DNA of 29,939 nt, from the IMG/VR virus record IMGVR_UViG_3300032331_001703, positions 1-29,939 of that record; one strand, given 5' to 3'. The notes under the pieces are model-generated. The model worked only from the letters and a program-made list of their open reading frames with translations. It had not been told where the DNA came from and searched no databases. A program made the position numbers and the translations under genes. This document shows, in pieces, positions 15,632-24,288 of the stretch; position 1 is the stretch's first letter, and each line of letters opens with the position of its first letter. Source of the DNA: a virus.

Positions 15632-17653
15632 TTATGTTACACAATCTATGCTTTGCTTAACTTCACCTTGGAATTCTGTAGGACTTATATCAAGTATTGC
15701 TCTAAGTATAACTCCAGATCCAGTATCAGATTTAACCGTTAAAATTGGCAAATCATTTACGATAACAGTATTTATTTCAGTTTGTTGTGCCGTCGTTGTT
15801 GGTGTTAGTGATGAAGTTCCAGGAATACTTGGGGTTACTTTAATGACTGAACCATTAAAGATTTTTGTAGGATATTGGTTACCAAAATTATCAACCACTA
15901 CATCATTAGGTGAATAATTTTCTCCAGGATTTTCAATCAATATATCTTTTACGACATAATTTTGAATTGTGTCAATTGGATAGTTTTCTCCCTCAGATAC
16001 AATATAAATTGAATCAACTTCTCCAGCATCATTAACAGTTGCTCTTGCTACAGCACCATATCCTTGATTACAATTATCAACTATTTCTACAAATGGTGGG
16101 AATCTATATCCAGATCCACCACCAGTTAATTTTGCACCAATAACACTCCCAGTTAATCCATTAATTGCACCCATTAGTGGAATTGCAGTTGCACCAGATC
16201 CTCCACCACCAAAAATAGTACATGTAGGAGATCCGCATCTTGTAGGTTTTCCTGTATAACAATTACCAACTGTATTGGGAATATTATTTACAGCACTAAA
16301 TGCACCAGCAACTCCGCCAATAACATTCTGTGCCTCACCTAACAAATTACTAGCAGTTGAGGCAATATTTGCATTTTCTAAAATTTTTGAAAAATCTGGT
16401 GCTGGAGCATTTGAAGGTCCTTGTCCAATTATCCATTGATCAACAATGCCATTTGCTTTTCCTTTACTTTGATTGCAGTCAAATAATCCAACAAGACCTT
16501 TGATTGCATCAGAACTTGTTCTTAAGAAACTATCAACACCAAAGGAAGGAAAGAATTGAAGAATTTTTTGAACTCCTCCAATTGCAGAACTTAATCCACT
16601 TGTTATTTTTCCAATAATATCATTGACGAGTGCTCCCGTAAATTGTTGGGCTGCACAACTTACAAAATTTTGCACATTATTAACTACAGAATTGAGAATA
16701 TTTTGAATGACACTTCCCAATCCACTAATAATTGCTCCAGAAACACAAGGAATTGCTTTCTGCAATGCTTTAACTGCTGGAACCATTACAGTTTGTGCCG
16801 CTACTCCAGCAGCATGTGCAATTGCAGGATTTAAAGTTGCAGATAAAATTAAACCATAAATCTGTTGATACAATAACTTTAATCCTTGATTGAGTAATGG
16901 TGCTAGTTTTGTGAATAATTTATTCACCATATTACCAACTAATCCATTGGTAATTGCTTGAATTTTATCAGTAACACGTTTAACTTCATTTGCAATATTT
17001 GTAAAAATTGCAGGTGCTTTGATTTTATTGACCAAATTACTAACTTCAGTCGAAATTTTATTAACTGTTGTACTACCTACCGTGTTTGCAAGTTGAATCT
17101 TGTCACCGATTGCACTAAAATATGAAATCTCATCGTCGGCAATATTTTTCGCTTGTTCTGGAGATACATGTCTCGGAGATTTTTGAGACTGTGCATTCTG
17201 TTCATTTGATTGATCAGGTTTCAGTGTACCATTTGGTTTTTTGACTTTACCAGTATATCCAGTGAATGGTTGAAAAGGTCCTGGAGTATTAGAAGTAAGA
17301 ACCTGTGAAGTTCTTCCAAAACATCCCATAATCACAGGAGTCTGTGCATTATCAGTATCCAAGAAAAATCCAAAAACAACATCACCAGGAGAAATTTTTA
17401 CACTAGTTGCATTATTACCAGCACCTGTTCCAGAAGTTGTTGGAAGTAAACATTGTGCCCAGGGTAAATCTTCATCTGGAAGTTCAGTAAGATCATAAGG
17501 ATGATACCCCATGATACGAACTTTAAATCTATTTCCCCAACCTGCTCCATTAATTTGTCCACCATGAGCACTCTCTGGCGGAATCTGCCCGATCCACCAA
17601 CGAAATCCGTCTCTTCCTAGAAAATTAGTCTTTAGTAAGGATTCTTGTATCAT
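15632..17653 (-). CDS. gp5: Baseplate hub protein gp5, without lysozyme domain
   Basis: A 673-residue hub protein. Residues about 12-120 match the gp5 OB-fold: GRDGFRWWIGQIPPES, WGNRFKVRIMGYHPYD, LPWAQCLLPTTSGTGAGN, then ISPGDVVFGFFLDTD and PVIMGCFGRT. The middle (about 180-420) is helical with several hydrophobic, Ala/Val-rich stretches, unlike T4 gp5, where a lysozyme domain sits. The C-terminal third has a GGGSGYRFPPFVEI...VYIVSEGENYP-type beta module that recurs in the giant fibre. No lysozyme catalytic sequence is visible. Its ATG overlaps the gp27 stop (ATGA), matching the gp27-gp5 complex of T4. Longer than T4 gp5 (575 residues). Role: binds gp27 and carries the spike. Confidence 0.85.
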   Translation of the reverse strand: MIQESLLKTNFLGRDGFRWWIGQIPPESAHGGQINGAGWGNRFKVRIMGYHPYDLTELPDEDLPWAQCLLPTTSGTGAGNNATSVKISPGDVVFGFFLDTDNAQTPVIMGCFGRTSQVLTSNTPGPFQPFTGYTGKVKKPNGTLKPDQSNEQNAQSQKSPRHVSPEQAKNIADDEISYFSAIGDKIQLANTVGSTTVNKISTEVSNLVNKIKAPAIFTNIANEVKRVTDKIQAITNGLVGNMVNKLFTKLAPLLNQGLKLLYQQIYGLILSATLNPAIAHAAGVAAQTVMVPAVKALQKAIPCVSGAIISGLGSVIQNILNSVVNNVQNFVSCAAQQFTGALVNDIIGKITSGLSSAIGGVQKILQFFPSFGVDSFLRTSSDAIKGLVGLFDCNQSKGKANGIVDQWIIGQGPSNAPAPDFSKILENANIASTASNLLGEAQNVIGGVAGAFSAVNNIPNTVGNCYTGKPTRCGSPTCTIFGGGGSGATAIPLMGAINGLTGSVIGAKLTGGGSGYRFPPFVEIVDNCNQGYGAVARATVNDAGEVDSIYIVSEGENYPIDTIQNYVVKDILIENPGENYSPNDVVVDNFGNQYPTKIFNGSVIKVTPSIPGTSSLTPTTTAQQTEINTVIVNDLPILTVKSDTGSGVILRAILDISPTEFQGEVKQSIDCVT

Positions 17654-18999
17654 TTATCGTTAGTTCCATGTGCTCCAAAGGTATCTCTAATCAACTTCAT
17701 TGAAGTATATGATGCATCAGTATCAAAATGATGACATAATTCTTTTATCATATATAGACCACTTTGATCCTTATCATATTCCTCACTATCACCTCTTGAA
17801 ATTTTTGGAAATTTGCATTCAATGATGTCACCCGCTTTTAAATTAGTATTTGAAGGTACAACTATACTTAATGTTTGAGTAAAAAGCATGTTGTATCTCA
17901 TAATCGCCTGAGATTGATACTTGAAAGGATCCGAATTTACATCAGTAGATACATCCTTTTCCATTGTTCCAATGTCCAACACTTGAGTTAAAAATCTGGT
18001 TGGTATGTGACCAAGATCAACATTTGAACTATTTGAAATTTTTGGTAACTCAAGTTTTTGTCCAAGATTTTTTACGCCACTTACATAGTCATCAGTTGTA
18101 AATGTACCTTTCTGAGGATCTGTAAATTCAAATGTTAACGGATTATAAAACATACGATAACTTGCATAAGATCCGAGTCTTAATTTTTCAAGTAAATTTT
18201 GATTTCTTTCCGTTTTATAATTGAGAATCTTAAAATCATTATCTCTATCAATTCCAGATTTATTAACCTGCGTATAAGTATATGTTGGAATTTTATCAGG
18301 TTTTTGTGAAATTAAACTATCAATAGATCTGAATTGAAATCCTTCCTTTGTTTGATAAAATACAAATCCTGCTGTTGCATCTCCAGAAATTTCTGCAGGA
18401 ACACCTTTAGATGCTAACCATACTAAAATTGTAAATGGTTTTCTCAAATTTCCAATAAATCCATATTTGTTTTGAGTCTTATCAATTTTACCAATCTTTT
18501 CGGTCTTTAGATAGTTTTTAAGGATATCTTCTACCGAAGCATCAATTGTCGAACTTGTTTTATATTTTTTTCCAACTCTTGAGGTCTCATTTGTAATTGC
18601 TTCTCTGGAGGTTAAATTCAAAAGAAATGTTTCTCTCTGAGATTCTGTTACAATATCCGTAATACTTGAGACATATAAGTAATCCTTTTCATTGGTTGCA
18701 AAATCCAATCCTGGATTTTTAGTAGAGTTTCCTTTGATCTTCAATGAGACTCTCTCACCACCACGAAGAGGAAGACCATTATAAATTGATTGCTTTTCTC
18801 CATCAAGATTCCCCTCTTTGTCAGGTGCCTGAATAGCATCTCCAGTATTAACTATTCTAATTTTTGCAGTAATTGTTGGCGAAAAAATATCTTCATAATA
18901 ATCAATAGCCACAGCACCCTGTCTAATATCAGCAGTTCTTTTTTGGTCGTTCGATTCTATGGTCAATTCTTCATAAATTGACTTATTAATTGCTGCCAT
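17650..18999 (-). CDS. gp27: Baseplate hub protein gp27
   Basis: A 449-residue protein that resembles T4-type gp27, the trimeric hub forming a torus between the tail tube and gp5. Characteristic stretches are AVAIDYYEDIFSPTITAKIR near the N-terminus (tube-like domain), TRFLTQVLDIG in the middle, and YNMLFTQTLSIVVPSNTNLK, AGDIIECKFP and QSGLYMIKELCHHFDTD near the C-terminus. It is somewhat longer than T4 gp27 (391 residues). The start overlaps the stop of the upstream 612-residue gene (TAATG) and the stop overlaps the gp5 start (ATGA), giving strict co-expression. Confidence is high because of the sequence signature together with the adjacency to gp5. Confidence 0.85.
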   Translation of the reverse strand: MAAINKSIYEELTIESNDQKRTADIRQGAVAIDYYEDIFSPTITAKIRIVNTGDAIQAPDKEGNLDGEKQSIYNGLPLRGGERVSLKIKGNSTKNPGLDFATNEKDYLYVSSITDIVTESQRETFLLNLTSREAITNETSRVGKKYKTSSTIDASVEDILKNYLKTEKIGKIDKTQNKYGFIGNLRKPFTILVWLASKGVPAEISGDATAGFVFYQTKEGFQFRSIDSLISQKPDKIPTYTYTQVNKSGIDRDNDFKILNYKTERNQNLLEKLRLGSYASYRMFYNPLTFEFTDPQKGTFTTDDYVSGVKNLGQKLELPKISNSSNVDLGHIPTRFLTQVLDIGTMEKDVSTDVNSDPFKYQSQAIMRYNMLFTQTLSIVVPSNTNLKAGDIIECKFPKISRGDSEEYDKDQSGLYMIKELCHHFDTDASYTSMKLIRDTFGAHGTNDK

Positions 19000-20837
19000 T
19001 AGGTATACGCTAACTCTAGAAGTATTTGATTCTTAATAAGACTATTTAACGAATCTTCAACGGGCATTGGTTCTGAACCTCCCCCACTACCAGAAGAAAC
19101 TTGTTGTGGTGCAGATGGTTGACGATCATCCACAACCACAACTTGCTGACCTTTTTTATTTTGAGTAACTGAAGGAACATTTTGTCCTGGTTGAGTTGTT
19201 GATGATATTTGTGCTGATGGTGTCGATTGTGGAGCACTGACATCAGCAATACCAAGTTCTTTATCACTCTTAAGTGCAGTATCGGCAGACTTTGTAAACC
19301 CAACATGTAAATGATTATGGTGGCCACCATATGCTTCTCTTTTATAATCTTTCATTCCAGTGAACCAATAACCAATAGGATCAAAGATTAAGGCCTTAAT
19401 GCCATATCTTTGTCTACTTGCATATAATGATAGGAATAAACTCTTTAATCTTGGAATTCCTGATGCTTCTGTTCCTTTCCAATCTGTAACATCAAGAGCA
19501 TTAGTTCCATGATCTTTAGAATTATGTCCACCAACTGGAGAATCTCCCTTTGGATTAAATCCTTTAAATTTAGTAAAATACTTATTTTCTGCTACAGAAA
19601 ATCCTTGATTAAGAATTCCTTTACCAACAGTGATCACATTTCCAGATGCTCCAGGTGCTTCAGTCGATTTTGTAGGAGAACTTACAAAAGATGGTACAGT
19701 TCCAGGTGTACCACCAACAACCTCTTCATTTAAAAACTGATTATCAGATCTACTTCCTCTCCAAGTAACATTTCTCAAATTATTTCCAGTATTTTGAGGA
19801 CTTCCTCTAAAACTTGTTCTTGTACCAACAAATTCTCTGGCAGATGTTTGTTTGCTAGGATCTTGAATTGCAGAAATTGTGCTAAGAACTGCTCTTTCTG
19901 CCGTTGCTCTATTTTCTCCAGTCTTTTTCATTCTATATTTTACAGCATCATCAAAAGTTCTAATATTTTTTGATTCTGGGTCAATACCTCCACCTTTTCC
20001 GAAGAAAGGTTGATATTGACCAGGAGATGTAGTCACATCAACAACACCTTTTCCACTTTTTTTCATTCTATTATAAATTGATTGAGCAACATCTGCTTGT
20101 CCTTGTGCATATCCACTTTCTAAACCAGATATTGTTGCAAGAGTGTAAAGATCTTGCCCACCACCAGTAGTAGGGCCAGGTTGAGTATAATCAGTATTCA
20201 ATGGTGCAGGTGGTTCTTCCCCAGGGCCCTGTCCAAGAGGAGTTGTGAGTAATTTAAATCCATCTTCAAATTGATCGTGCATTGCATCAACATTTGCACC
20301 CAGATCATCCATTGCACTTTGAACTCTTTTTGATTGATCAGTAAAATCAAAATGAGTAATATCATAATATACACCAGAAAGAAGTTGTCCAAAATTTTGA
20401 AATGTATTAGTAATATTAGATACAAACTCAGTTAATATCCCATACAAAGATTTAATTCTAGTAATCAAATCTTCAATTGCTGTTATAATTGTTGGCAGAT
20501 TATAAAGTAACCAACCAAGCAAAAGACTAGATGCAAAATCTAATATTCTACCAAGAAATCCTTTTGTACTGTCAGCAATTACCGATCCAGTTCTTTTAAA
20601 TGCACCACTAATACCAGAAGCTTCAATTACACTTTCCTGATCTTTTCTTCTAACTGCTTCCTCTCTCATATTAGTGAGCATTCTATCTCTAAAAATAGAT
20701 TCTCTTTTTATTCTTGTTCTGTTAAGAGTGACAGTTTTTACAGTATTTGCAGATTGTTTTAATTGATCCAATCCAGTATTGAGAGATTTTATTCCACTCG
20801 ATACTTTAGTCAAATTAATTGGAGATGCAATTGCCAT
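18999..20837 (-). CDS. Tape-measure-like tail protein with two predicted cell-wall-cutting domains
   Basis: A 612-residue protein. Residues 1-90 are charged and helical; 93-121 form a hydrophobic segment (FLGRILDFASSLLLGWLLYN). Residues about 229-348 resemble SleB/Hydrolase_2 wall hydrolases: a Glu at 240 (TISGLESGYAQG), DVAQSIYNRMKK, then TTSPGQYQPFFG. Residues about 402-520 resemble LAS/M15-type metallopeptidases: HGTNALDVTD (His443, Asp449) and GGHHNHLHVGF (His509, His511) as likely zinc ligands. The His443-Asp449 spacing is one shorter than the usual HxxxxxxD, so the exact ligands are uncertain. The tail is Pro/Ser/Gln-rich, ending in a helix. T4 has gp29 (tape measure) in this gene neighbourhood and a lysozyme on gp5; here the wall-cutting activity appears to sit in this protein. 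It is usually annotated only as structural in related phages. Confidence 0.68.
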   Translation of the reverse strand: MAIASPINLTKVSSGIKSLNTGLDQLKQSANTVKTVTLNRTRIKRESIFRDRMLTNMREEAVRRKDQESVIEASGISGAFKRTGSVIADSTKGFLGRILDFASSLLLGWLLYNLPTIITAIEDLITRIKSLYGILTEFVSNITNTFQNFGQLLSGVYYDITHFDFTDQSKRVQSAMDDLGANVDAMHDQFEDGFKLLTTPLGQGPGEEPPAPLNTDYTQPGPTTGGGQDLYTLATISGLESGYAQGQADVAQSIYNRMKKSGKGVVDVTTSPGQYQPFFGKGGGIDPESKNIRTFDDAVKYRMKKTGENRATAERAVLSTISAIQDPSKQTSAREFVGTRTSFRGSPQNTGNNLRNVTWRGSRSDNQFLNEEVVGGTPGTVPSFVSSPTKSTEAPGASGNVITVGKGILNQGFSVAENKYFTKFKGFNPKGDSPVGGHNSKDHGTNALDVTDWKGTEASGIPRLKSLFLSLYASRQRYGIKALIFDPIGYWFTGMKDYKREAYGGHHNHLHVGFTKSADTALKSDKELGIADVSAPQSTPSAQISSTTQPGQNVPSVTQNKKGQQVVVVDDRQPSAPQQVSSGSGGGSEPMPVEDSLNSLIKNQILLELAYT

Positions 20838-20838
20838 A

Positions 20839-22494
20839 TTACATTACCACATTATAATTAATTTGTGAATATAATGTATAGAAATTATCAGGATTGGAAG
20901 AAGGAATAGCAGGAACATCACTCGCAGCACCACTCTTTAATGGTTGTTGCGGTGGTGGACTAGAAGAACCAGAAGATGTATATACAATATTTGGTTTTGG
21001 TTCAGGTTCTGGTCCAACATTAACTGGTGCAGTTGGAACTTTTGATGTTTCTGCTGGTGTTATTTTTGGAGTAGAAGGTTTAGATGAAGTTTCTGCTGGT
21101 GTTGTAGTTTCTTTATCTTTAGGATATGGTGGTAATTGTGAAGTTTGTTCTGTTGAAGATGTAGATGTTTTTGCTGGTGTTGTAGTAGGTGTTGGTGTAG
21201 TTTCTGGTTGAGTTGCAGTTGGTTGAGATGGTGCAGTTAATAATGGTTGCGAAAATGCCAATTTAGTTTTATCAACTTTAGGTTGAAGATCAGTAGATTG
21301 AGAAGCCTTTGCAGTTGTTGGTGTAGTTATTTTCTTGGGTTGAGGTTTTTGCCTTTCCTTTTCCTTTTCTTTTGGTTTATCTACTCCCGTGAGAATATCA
21401 GCACCTTTTCCACCAAGAAAATATCCCGTACCAGCACCAATTAAAGTTGCTGGAAGTTTTAACATTCCCGGAAATTTTGATCCCAGTTTTGCACCAGCTT
21501 CTGCTGCAATAAGACTACCAGATGCTCCTGCTCCTGCCTGAATATTTGTTTGTCCTTCACCTTTTCTTTGGAGAAAGTCAAATCCACCAAGAGCAAGATT
21601 AAATCCAGTTTTAGCAATTCCTTTACCAATTTTACCAATACCACTAAGAAGTCCTTCTCCAGCACCTTTTTCAGCACCTGATGTAACTGCTTTTGTTCCA
21701 GCCTCTGCTTCTTTAGCACCACCACCAGTTACTGCTCTTGTTACACCCTTTGCAAGACTTGCCATTCCTTGAAAAAGTTTTCCAAGTGTATTTGCAATTA
21801 CAAATTTTCCAATTTTTCCTGCAAGTCCAAAAATAGTACCAATAACACGACCTATACCAAGATTAATAATAAGAAATATGCCACCAGCAATTCCAAGTGT
21901 TTTAATTACAGAATCTTTAATCTCATTCAGTTGTTTCTTATCACCATCTTGATAAGCTTTAATTGCCTTTATTCCTTCAAGAGTTAACCATCCTCCAAGT
22001 AATGTCCCTATAAATGACATTAAATTTTGGAATCCAAATGAAACCTTATTTCCAATGCGATTTATTGGTTCTGATAAGGCACTTTGAATTTTGGATTCTA
22101 ATAAACTTTCTTTTCCTCCTCTCGCACCTGCTTCTGCTAATCTTTTTTCTTTTTCTTGCTCATAAAGATCCTTTTGCTTTTCAATAGCACTCTCACTTGC
22201 AGTGATTGTTGCAATTGATTCTAAGGTTTCATTAACTTTACCTAATTGAAGTCTTACAGTATCAATCTGAGTAGCAAAAGATTGTTGAAAATTTGCAAAA
22301 ACTCCAATATTGGTGATATTATTTTTATTTAATTCATTAACTTGATTTTGTAATGATGCTACTGAAGATGAAAGTGATTGTAATGTAGATTTGGTTTCAG
22401 GATCTGGTTTGTTTCCACCAAAAACACTTCCCGATACGGTACTTTCATTAATACCCTGAATTGAATTGGAAAGTGGCGATGGTAAAACTGCCAT
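20839..22494 (-). CDS. Tape-measure-like tail protein with membrane segments (gp29-like candidate)
   Basis: A 551-residue protein with no enzyme motif. Residues about 35-155 are a coiled-coil region (LQSLSSSVASLQNQVNELNK, IEKQKDLYEQEKEKRLAEAG). Residues about 160-270 hold two or three hydrophobic segments (FQNLMSFIGTLLGGWLTLEG; TLGIAGGIFLIINLGIGRVI). An Ala/Gly-rich region (about 320-370) ends LIGAGTGYFLGGKGADILTG. Residues about 375-545 are a Pro/Thr/Ser-rich linker. Its length and build suit T4 gp29 (590 residues), the tail-length determinant in the hub, and it sits between the gp26/gp51-like genes and gp27 as gp29 does in spirit. It and the following 612-residue protein share the plan of coil, membrane segment and disordered tail, so either could be the ruler. 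Sequence identity to gp29 was not recognised. Confidence 0.55.
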   Translation of the reverse strand: MAVLPSPLSNSIQGINESTVSGSVFGGNKPDPETKSTLQSLSSSVASLQNQVNELNKNNITNIGVFANFQQSFATQIDTVRLQLGKVNETLESIATITASESAIEKQKDLYEQEKEKRLAEAGARGGKESLLESKIQSALSEPINRIGNKVSFGFQNLMSFIGTLLGGWLTLEGIKAIKAYQDGDKKQLNEIKDSVIKTLGIAGGIFLIINLGIGRVIGTIFGLAGKIGKFVIANTLGKLFQGMASLAKGVTRAVTGGGAKEAEAGTKAVTSGAEKGAGEGLLSGIGKIGKGIAKTGFNLALGGFDFLQRKGEGQTNIQAGAGASGSLIAAEAGAKLGSKFPGMLKLPATLIGAGTGYFLGGKGADILTGVDKPKEKEKERQKPQPKKITTPTTAKASQSTDLQPKVDKTKLAFSQPLLTAPSQPTATQPETTPTPTTTPAKTSTSSTEQTSQLPPYPKDKETTTPAETSSKPSTPKITPAETSKVPTAPVNVGPEPEPKPNIVYTSSGSSSPPPQQPLKSGAASDVPAIPSSNPDNFYTLYSQINYNVVM

Positions 22495-22664
22495 TAGGAT
22501 TGTTGATTTCTAAGATTTTCTTCTTCAATATATTGTTGTAATAGAGTAATATAAATTTCCTTTTCCCAAGGAATCATATTTTCAAGCTCTGTTAATGAAT
22601 ATTTATGGTGTTGCATCAAAGAAAAATTAGTTCGGAAGTATGACGCAAGATCATTATGCGCCAT
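22494..22664 (-). CDS. gp51: gp51-like baseplate hub assembly protein (56 residues)
   Basis: A small gene of 56 codons. It starts 2 nt after the gp26 stop (ATG at 22664) and its TAA overlaps the ATG of the next gene (TAATG at 22494). The product starts MAHNDLASYFRTNFSLMQ and continues HHKYSLTELENMIPWEKEIY, then LLQQYIEEENLRNQQS. The FSLMQHHKYSLTELENMIPWE pattern is common to short cyanophage proteins next to gp26 that are annotated as the baseplate hub assembly catalyst gp51. T4 gp51 is larger, so this is an assignment by position and short-motif recognition. The product is soluble and mostly helical. Perfect packing between its neighbours argues that it is a real, translated gene. Confidence 0.7.
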   Translation of the reverse strand: MAHNDLASYFRTNFSLMQHHKYSLTELENMIPWEKEIYITLLQQYIEEENLRNQQS

Positions 22665-22666
22665 AC

Positions 22667-23386
22667 TTACACGAAAAAAGCAGGAAGTCCCTCCAATACG
22701 ACTTCACTTTGAATACCAGTATTTGGATTTTTAATTTTAATATTATGAGAAAGTTTGGGCATTGTTTCAAAGAATTTTTCGATTTCTTTGAATTGCTTCG
22801 AACTTAATTGCTCAACAAATTCTGAAAGTTCTTTTTTTGAACATTCACTTCCAATCCATGACTCTTCTTCAGAATATACTTGATCGATACATGAACAAAT
22901 CAGGTCAAAGGATTCATTAACACCAATTCCCTCTCCACTATTAAAATTATTTTTAATGAATTCTGCCATGGAAGGATACTTCATTCTCATGGTCAAAGTA
23001 TCATCTAATTTAATATCTTTATTATGACCTTCTTGCTCTTGTACTAAAATTTCATCCAGATTAATGCTGACAGGAACTTTTGTTGTATTATCATCTGGGC
23101 ATGTAATTAATATATCAACAGTTTCACCAACAGATTTGCCACGAATATTTAAAAACAAATATTCAATATCAAATGTTGAAAGATCATCAATCTTAATTCC
23201 TTTGCTTAAAATGCAGTTTGAAATTACTGTTTTAACTGCATTTGCAATTTGTTTGCTATCCTCACTTTCCATTGCAATAATGAGGATTTTTTCTTCTTTA
23301 ACTAAAAATGGGCGATATCTAATTTTTTTCTTTAATGAAGGTATTTCCAACTCATAAATTGGAGTCGCAATTGTTGGTAAAGGCAT
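22667..23386 (-). CDS. gp26: Baseplate hub subunit gp26 (T4 baseplate family)
   Basis: A 239-residue protein beginning MPLPTIATPIYELEIPSL, with the conserved motif of an edge strand plus KKKIRYRPFLVKEEKILIIA and helix ANAVKTVISNCI, then FDIEYLFLNIRGKSVGE. This matches the T4-type baseplate protein family that includes gp26, needed for hub assembly. It is slightly longer than T4 gp26 (208 residues). It is the first gene after a late promoter (23413-23420), at the head of the hub operon gp26, gp51-like, two tape-measure-like genes, gp27, gp5, spike. The C-terminal part (KEIEKFFETMPKLSHNIKIK) may be a flexible contact arm. It is soluble, with no membrane segment. Confidence 0.82.
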   Translation of the reverse strand: MPLPTIATPIYELEIPSLKKKIRYRPFLVKEEKILIIAMESEDSKQIANAVKTVISNCILSKGIKIDDLSTFDIEYLFLNIRGKSVGETVDILITCPDDNTTKVPVSINLDEILVQEQEGHNKDIKLDDTLTMRMKYPSMAEFIKNNFNSGEGIGVNESFDLICSCIDQVYSEEESWIGSECSKKELSEFVEQLSSKQFKEIEKFFETMPKLSHNIKIKNPNTGIQSEVVLEGLPAFFV

Positions 23387-23412
23387 AATATCCTATAAAG
23401 TTCAGGTGCTTT

Positions 23413-23420
23413 TATTTATA
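23413..23420 (-). promoter_or_regulatory. Late promoter TATAAATA before the hub operon
   Basis: The minus strand reads TATAAATA, a perfect match to the T4 late -10 consensus, 26 nt before the gp26 ATG at 23386. It overlaps the stop codon of the preceding gene (23416-23418). The position at the head of a run of late tail genes supports it. Confidence 0.8.
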
Positions 23421-24288
23421 GTGTTCTGAACCAACTAGCATTATTTGGATTAGTGCTATTAGAAACTGCCTTTGCATCTGGATTAGAATTAATAGGTCCA
23501 CCAATTCCCCTAGGTCTTGGATCATCTAATCTTCCAGTACCTTGATTAAGATTTCTCCAAATCATTTCATCTCTTCCAGTTGCAAGTCTATCAGAATTAT
23601 TATTTACAGATGTAGATGTAGATTCAGATGTAGAAGCATTTACATTTTGAGGTATTAAATTATTACCTCTCAAATAAGTTACATCCAAACTTCTAGTAGA
23701 TCCACAAACATATCTTTCATAATTGAATGATGCGGTTACGGTCAATACTTGAGAATCATTATATGCGATTGTTGGAGAATACATTGAAATTGGAAATAAT
23801 CCATAAAAATTATATTCAATTTCATTCCTATAATCCCTATCAAACTTTAATACTTGAACTTTATCAGATTTATAGTCTATTGGATATTTCATTCTGAAGA
23901 AATATCCCTTTTCCGTATTTAAAACACCAGATCCACTGGCAATAAATTCAATCCAATGTTCCAAAAATTTAATCATTTTATATTCTTTATCAACATAAAA
24001 TGTTAAATCAATTGCAGTAAACATTCTAGTATGAGCCATCTTCTCAGTGACACCTGTAACATCACCAACAATATCTGCAGTTCCAAGAGAACTACCTGGC
24101 AATGATGCGGAAGAACATAATAATCCAGCATTTTCGGCAACAAATCTCCAATCAACACCCCTAACATCCAAATGCTTTTGAAGAGGACGCGGTAATGCTC
24201 CGAAAGAGACTTGGTAGTGAGTAGTTTGTGCAAGATTACCAAAAATTGGTTTAATTTCTGATATTCTGCGAGGGCGGGCGATGGACAC
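23416..24288 (-). CDS. Tail-tube-fold baseplate protein, possible gp54-type tube initiator
   Basis: A 290-residue virion protein with the layout of the gp19/Hcp-type tube fold over about residues 18-200: THYQVSFGALPRPL, then LLCSSASLPGSSLGTADI, FTAIDLTFYVDKEYKMIKFL, LEHWIEFIAS, and EYNFYGLFPISMYSP with VTASFNYERYV. The final 90 residues are Asn/Ser-rich and probably flexible. Tube-fold proteins in T4 are gp19, gp48 and gp54; gp48 is encoded divergently next door, so this may be the gp54-type protein on which the tube starts. It could alternatively be a hub-tube adaptor. The gene has its own late-promoter-like octamer (24316-24323) and its stop overlaps the gp26 promoter. Confidence 0.65.
   Translation of the reverse strand: MSIARPRRISEIKPIFGNLAQTTHYQVSFGALPRPLQKHLDVRGVDWRFVAENAGLLCSSASLPGSSLGTADIVGDVTGVTEKMAHTRMFTAIDLTFYVDKEYKMIKFLEHWIEFIASGSGVLNTEKGYFFRMKYPIDYKSDKVQVLKFDRDYRNEIEYNFYGLFPISMYSPTIAYNDSQVLTVTASFNYERYVCGSTRSLDVTYLRGNNLIPQNVNASTSESTSTSVNNNSDRLATGRDEMIWRNLNQGTGRLDDPRPRGIGGPINSNPDAKAVSNSTNPNNASWFRTL

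Noticed and set aside
20894-21211. Plus-strand 105-residue Gly/Val-rich frame
   Set aside because: It lies wholly opposite the Pro/Thr-rich tail of the 551-residue tape-measure-like gene. Its composition is the mirror of that low-complexity region.
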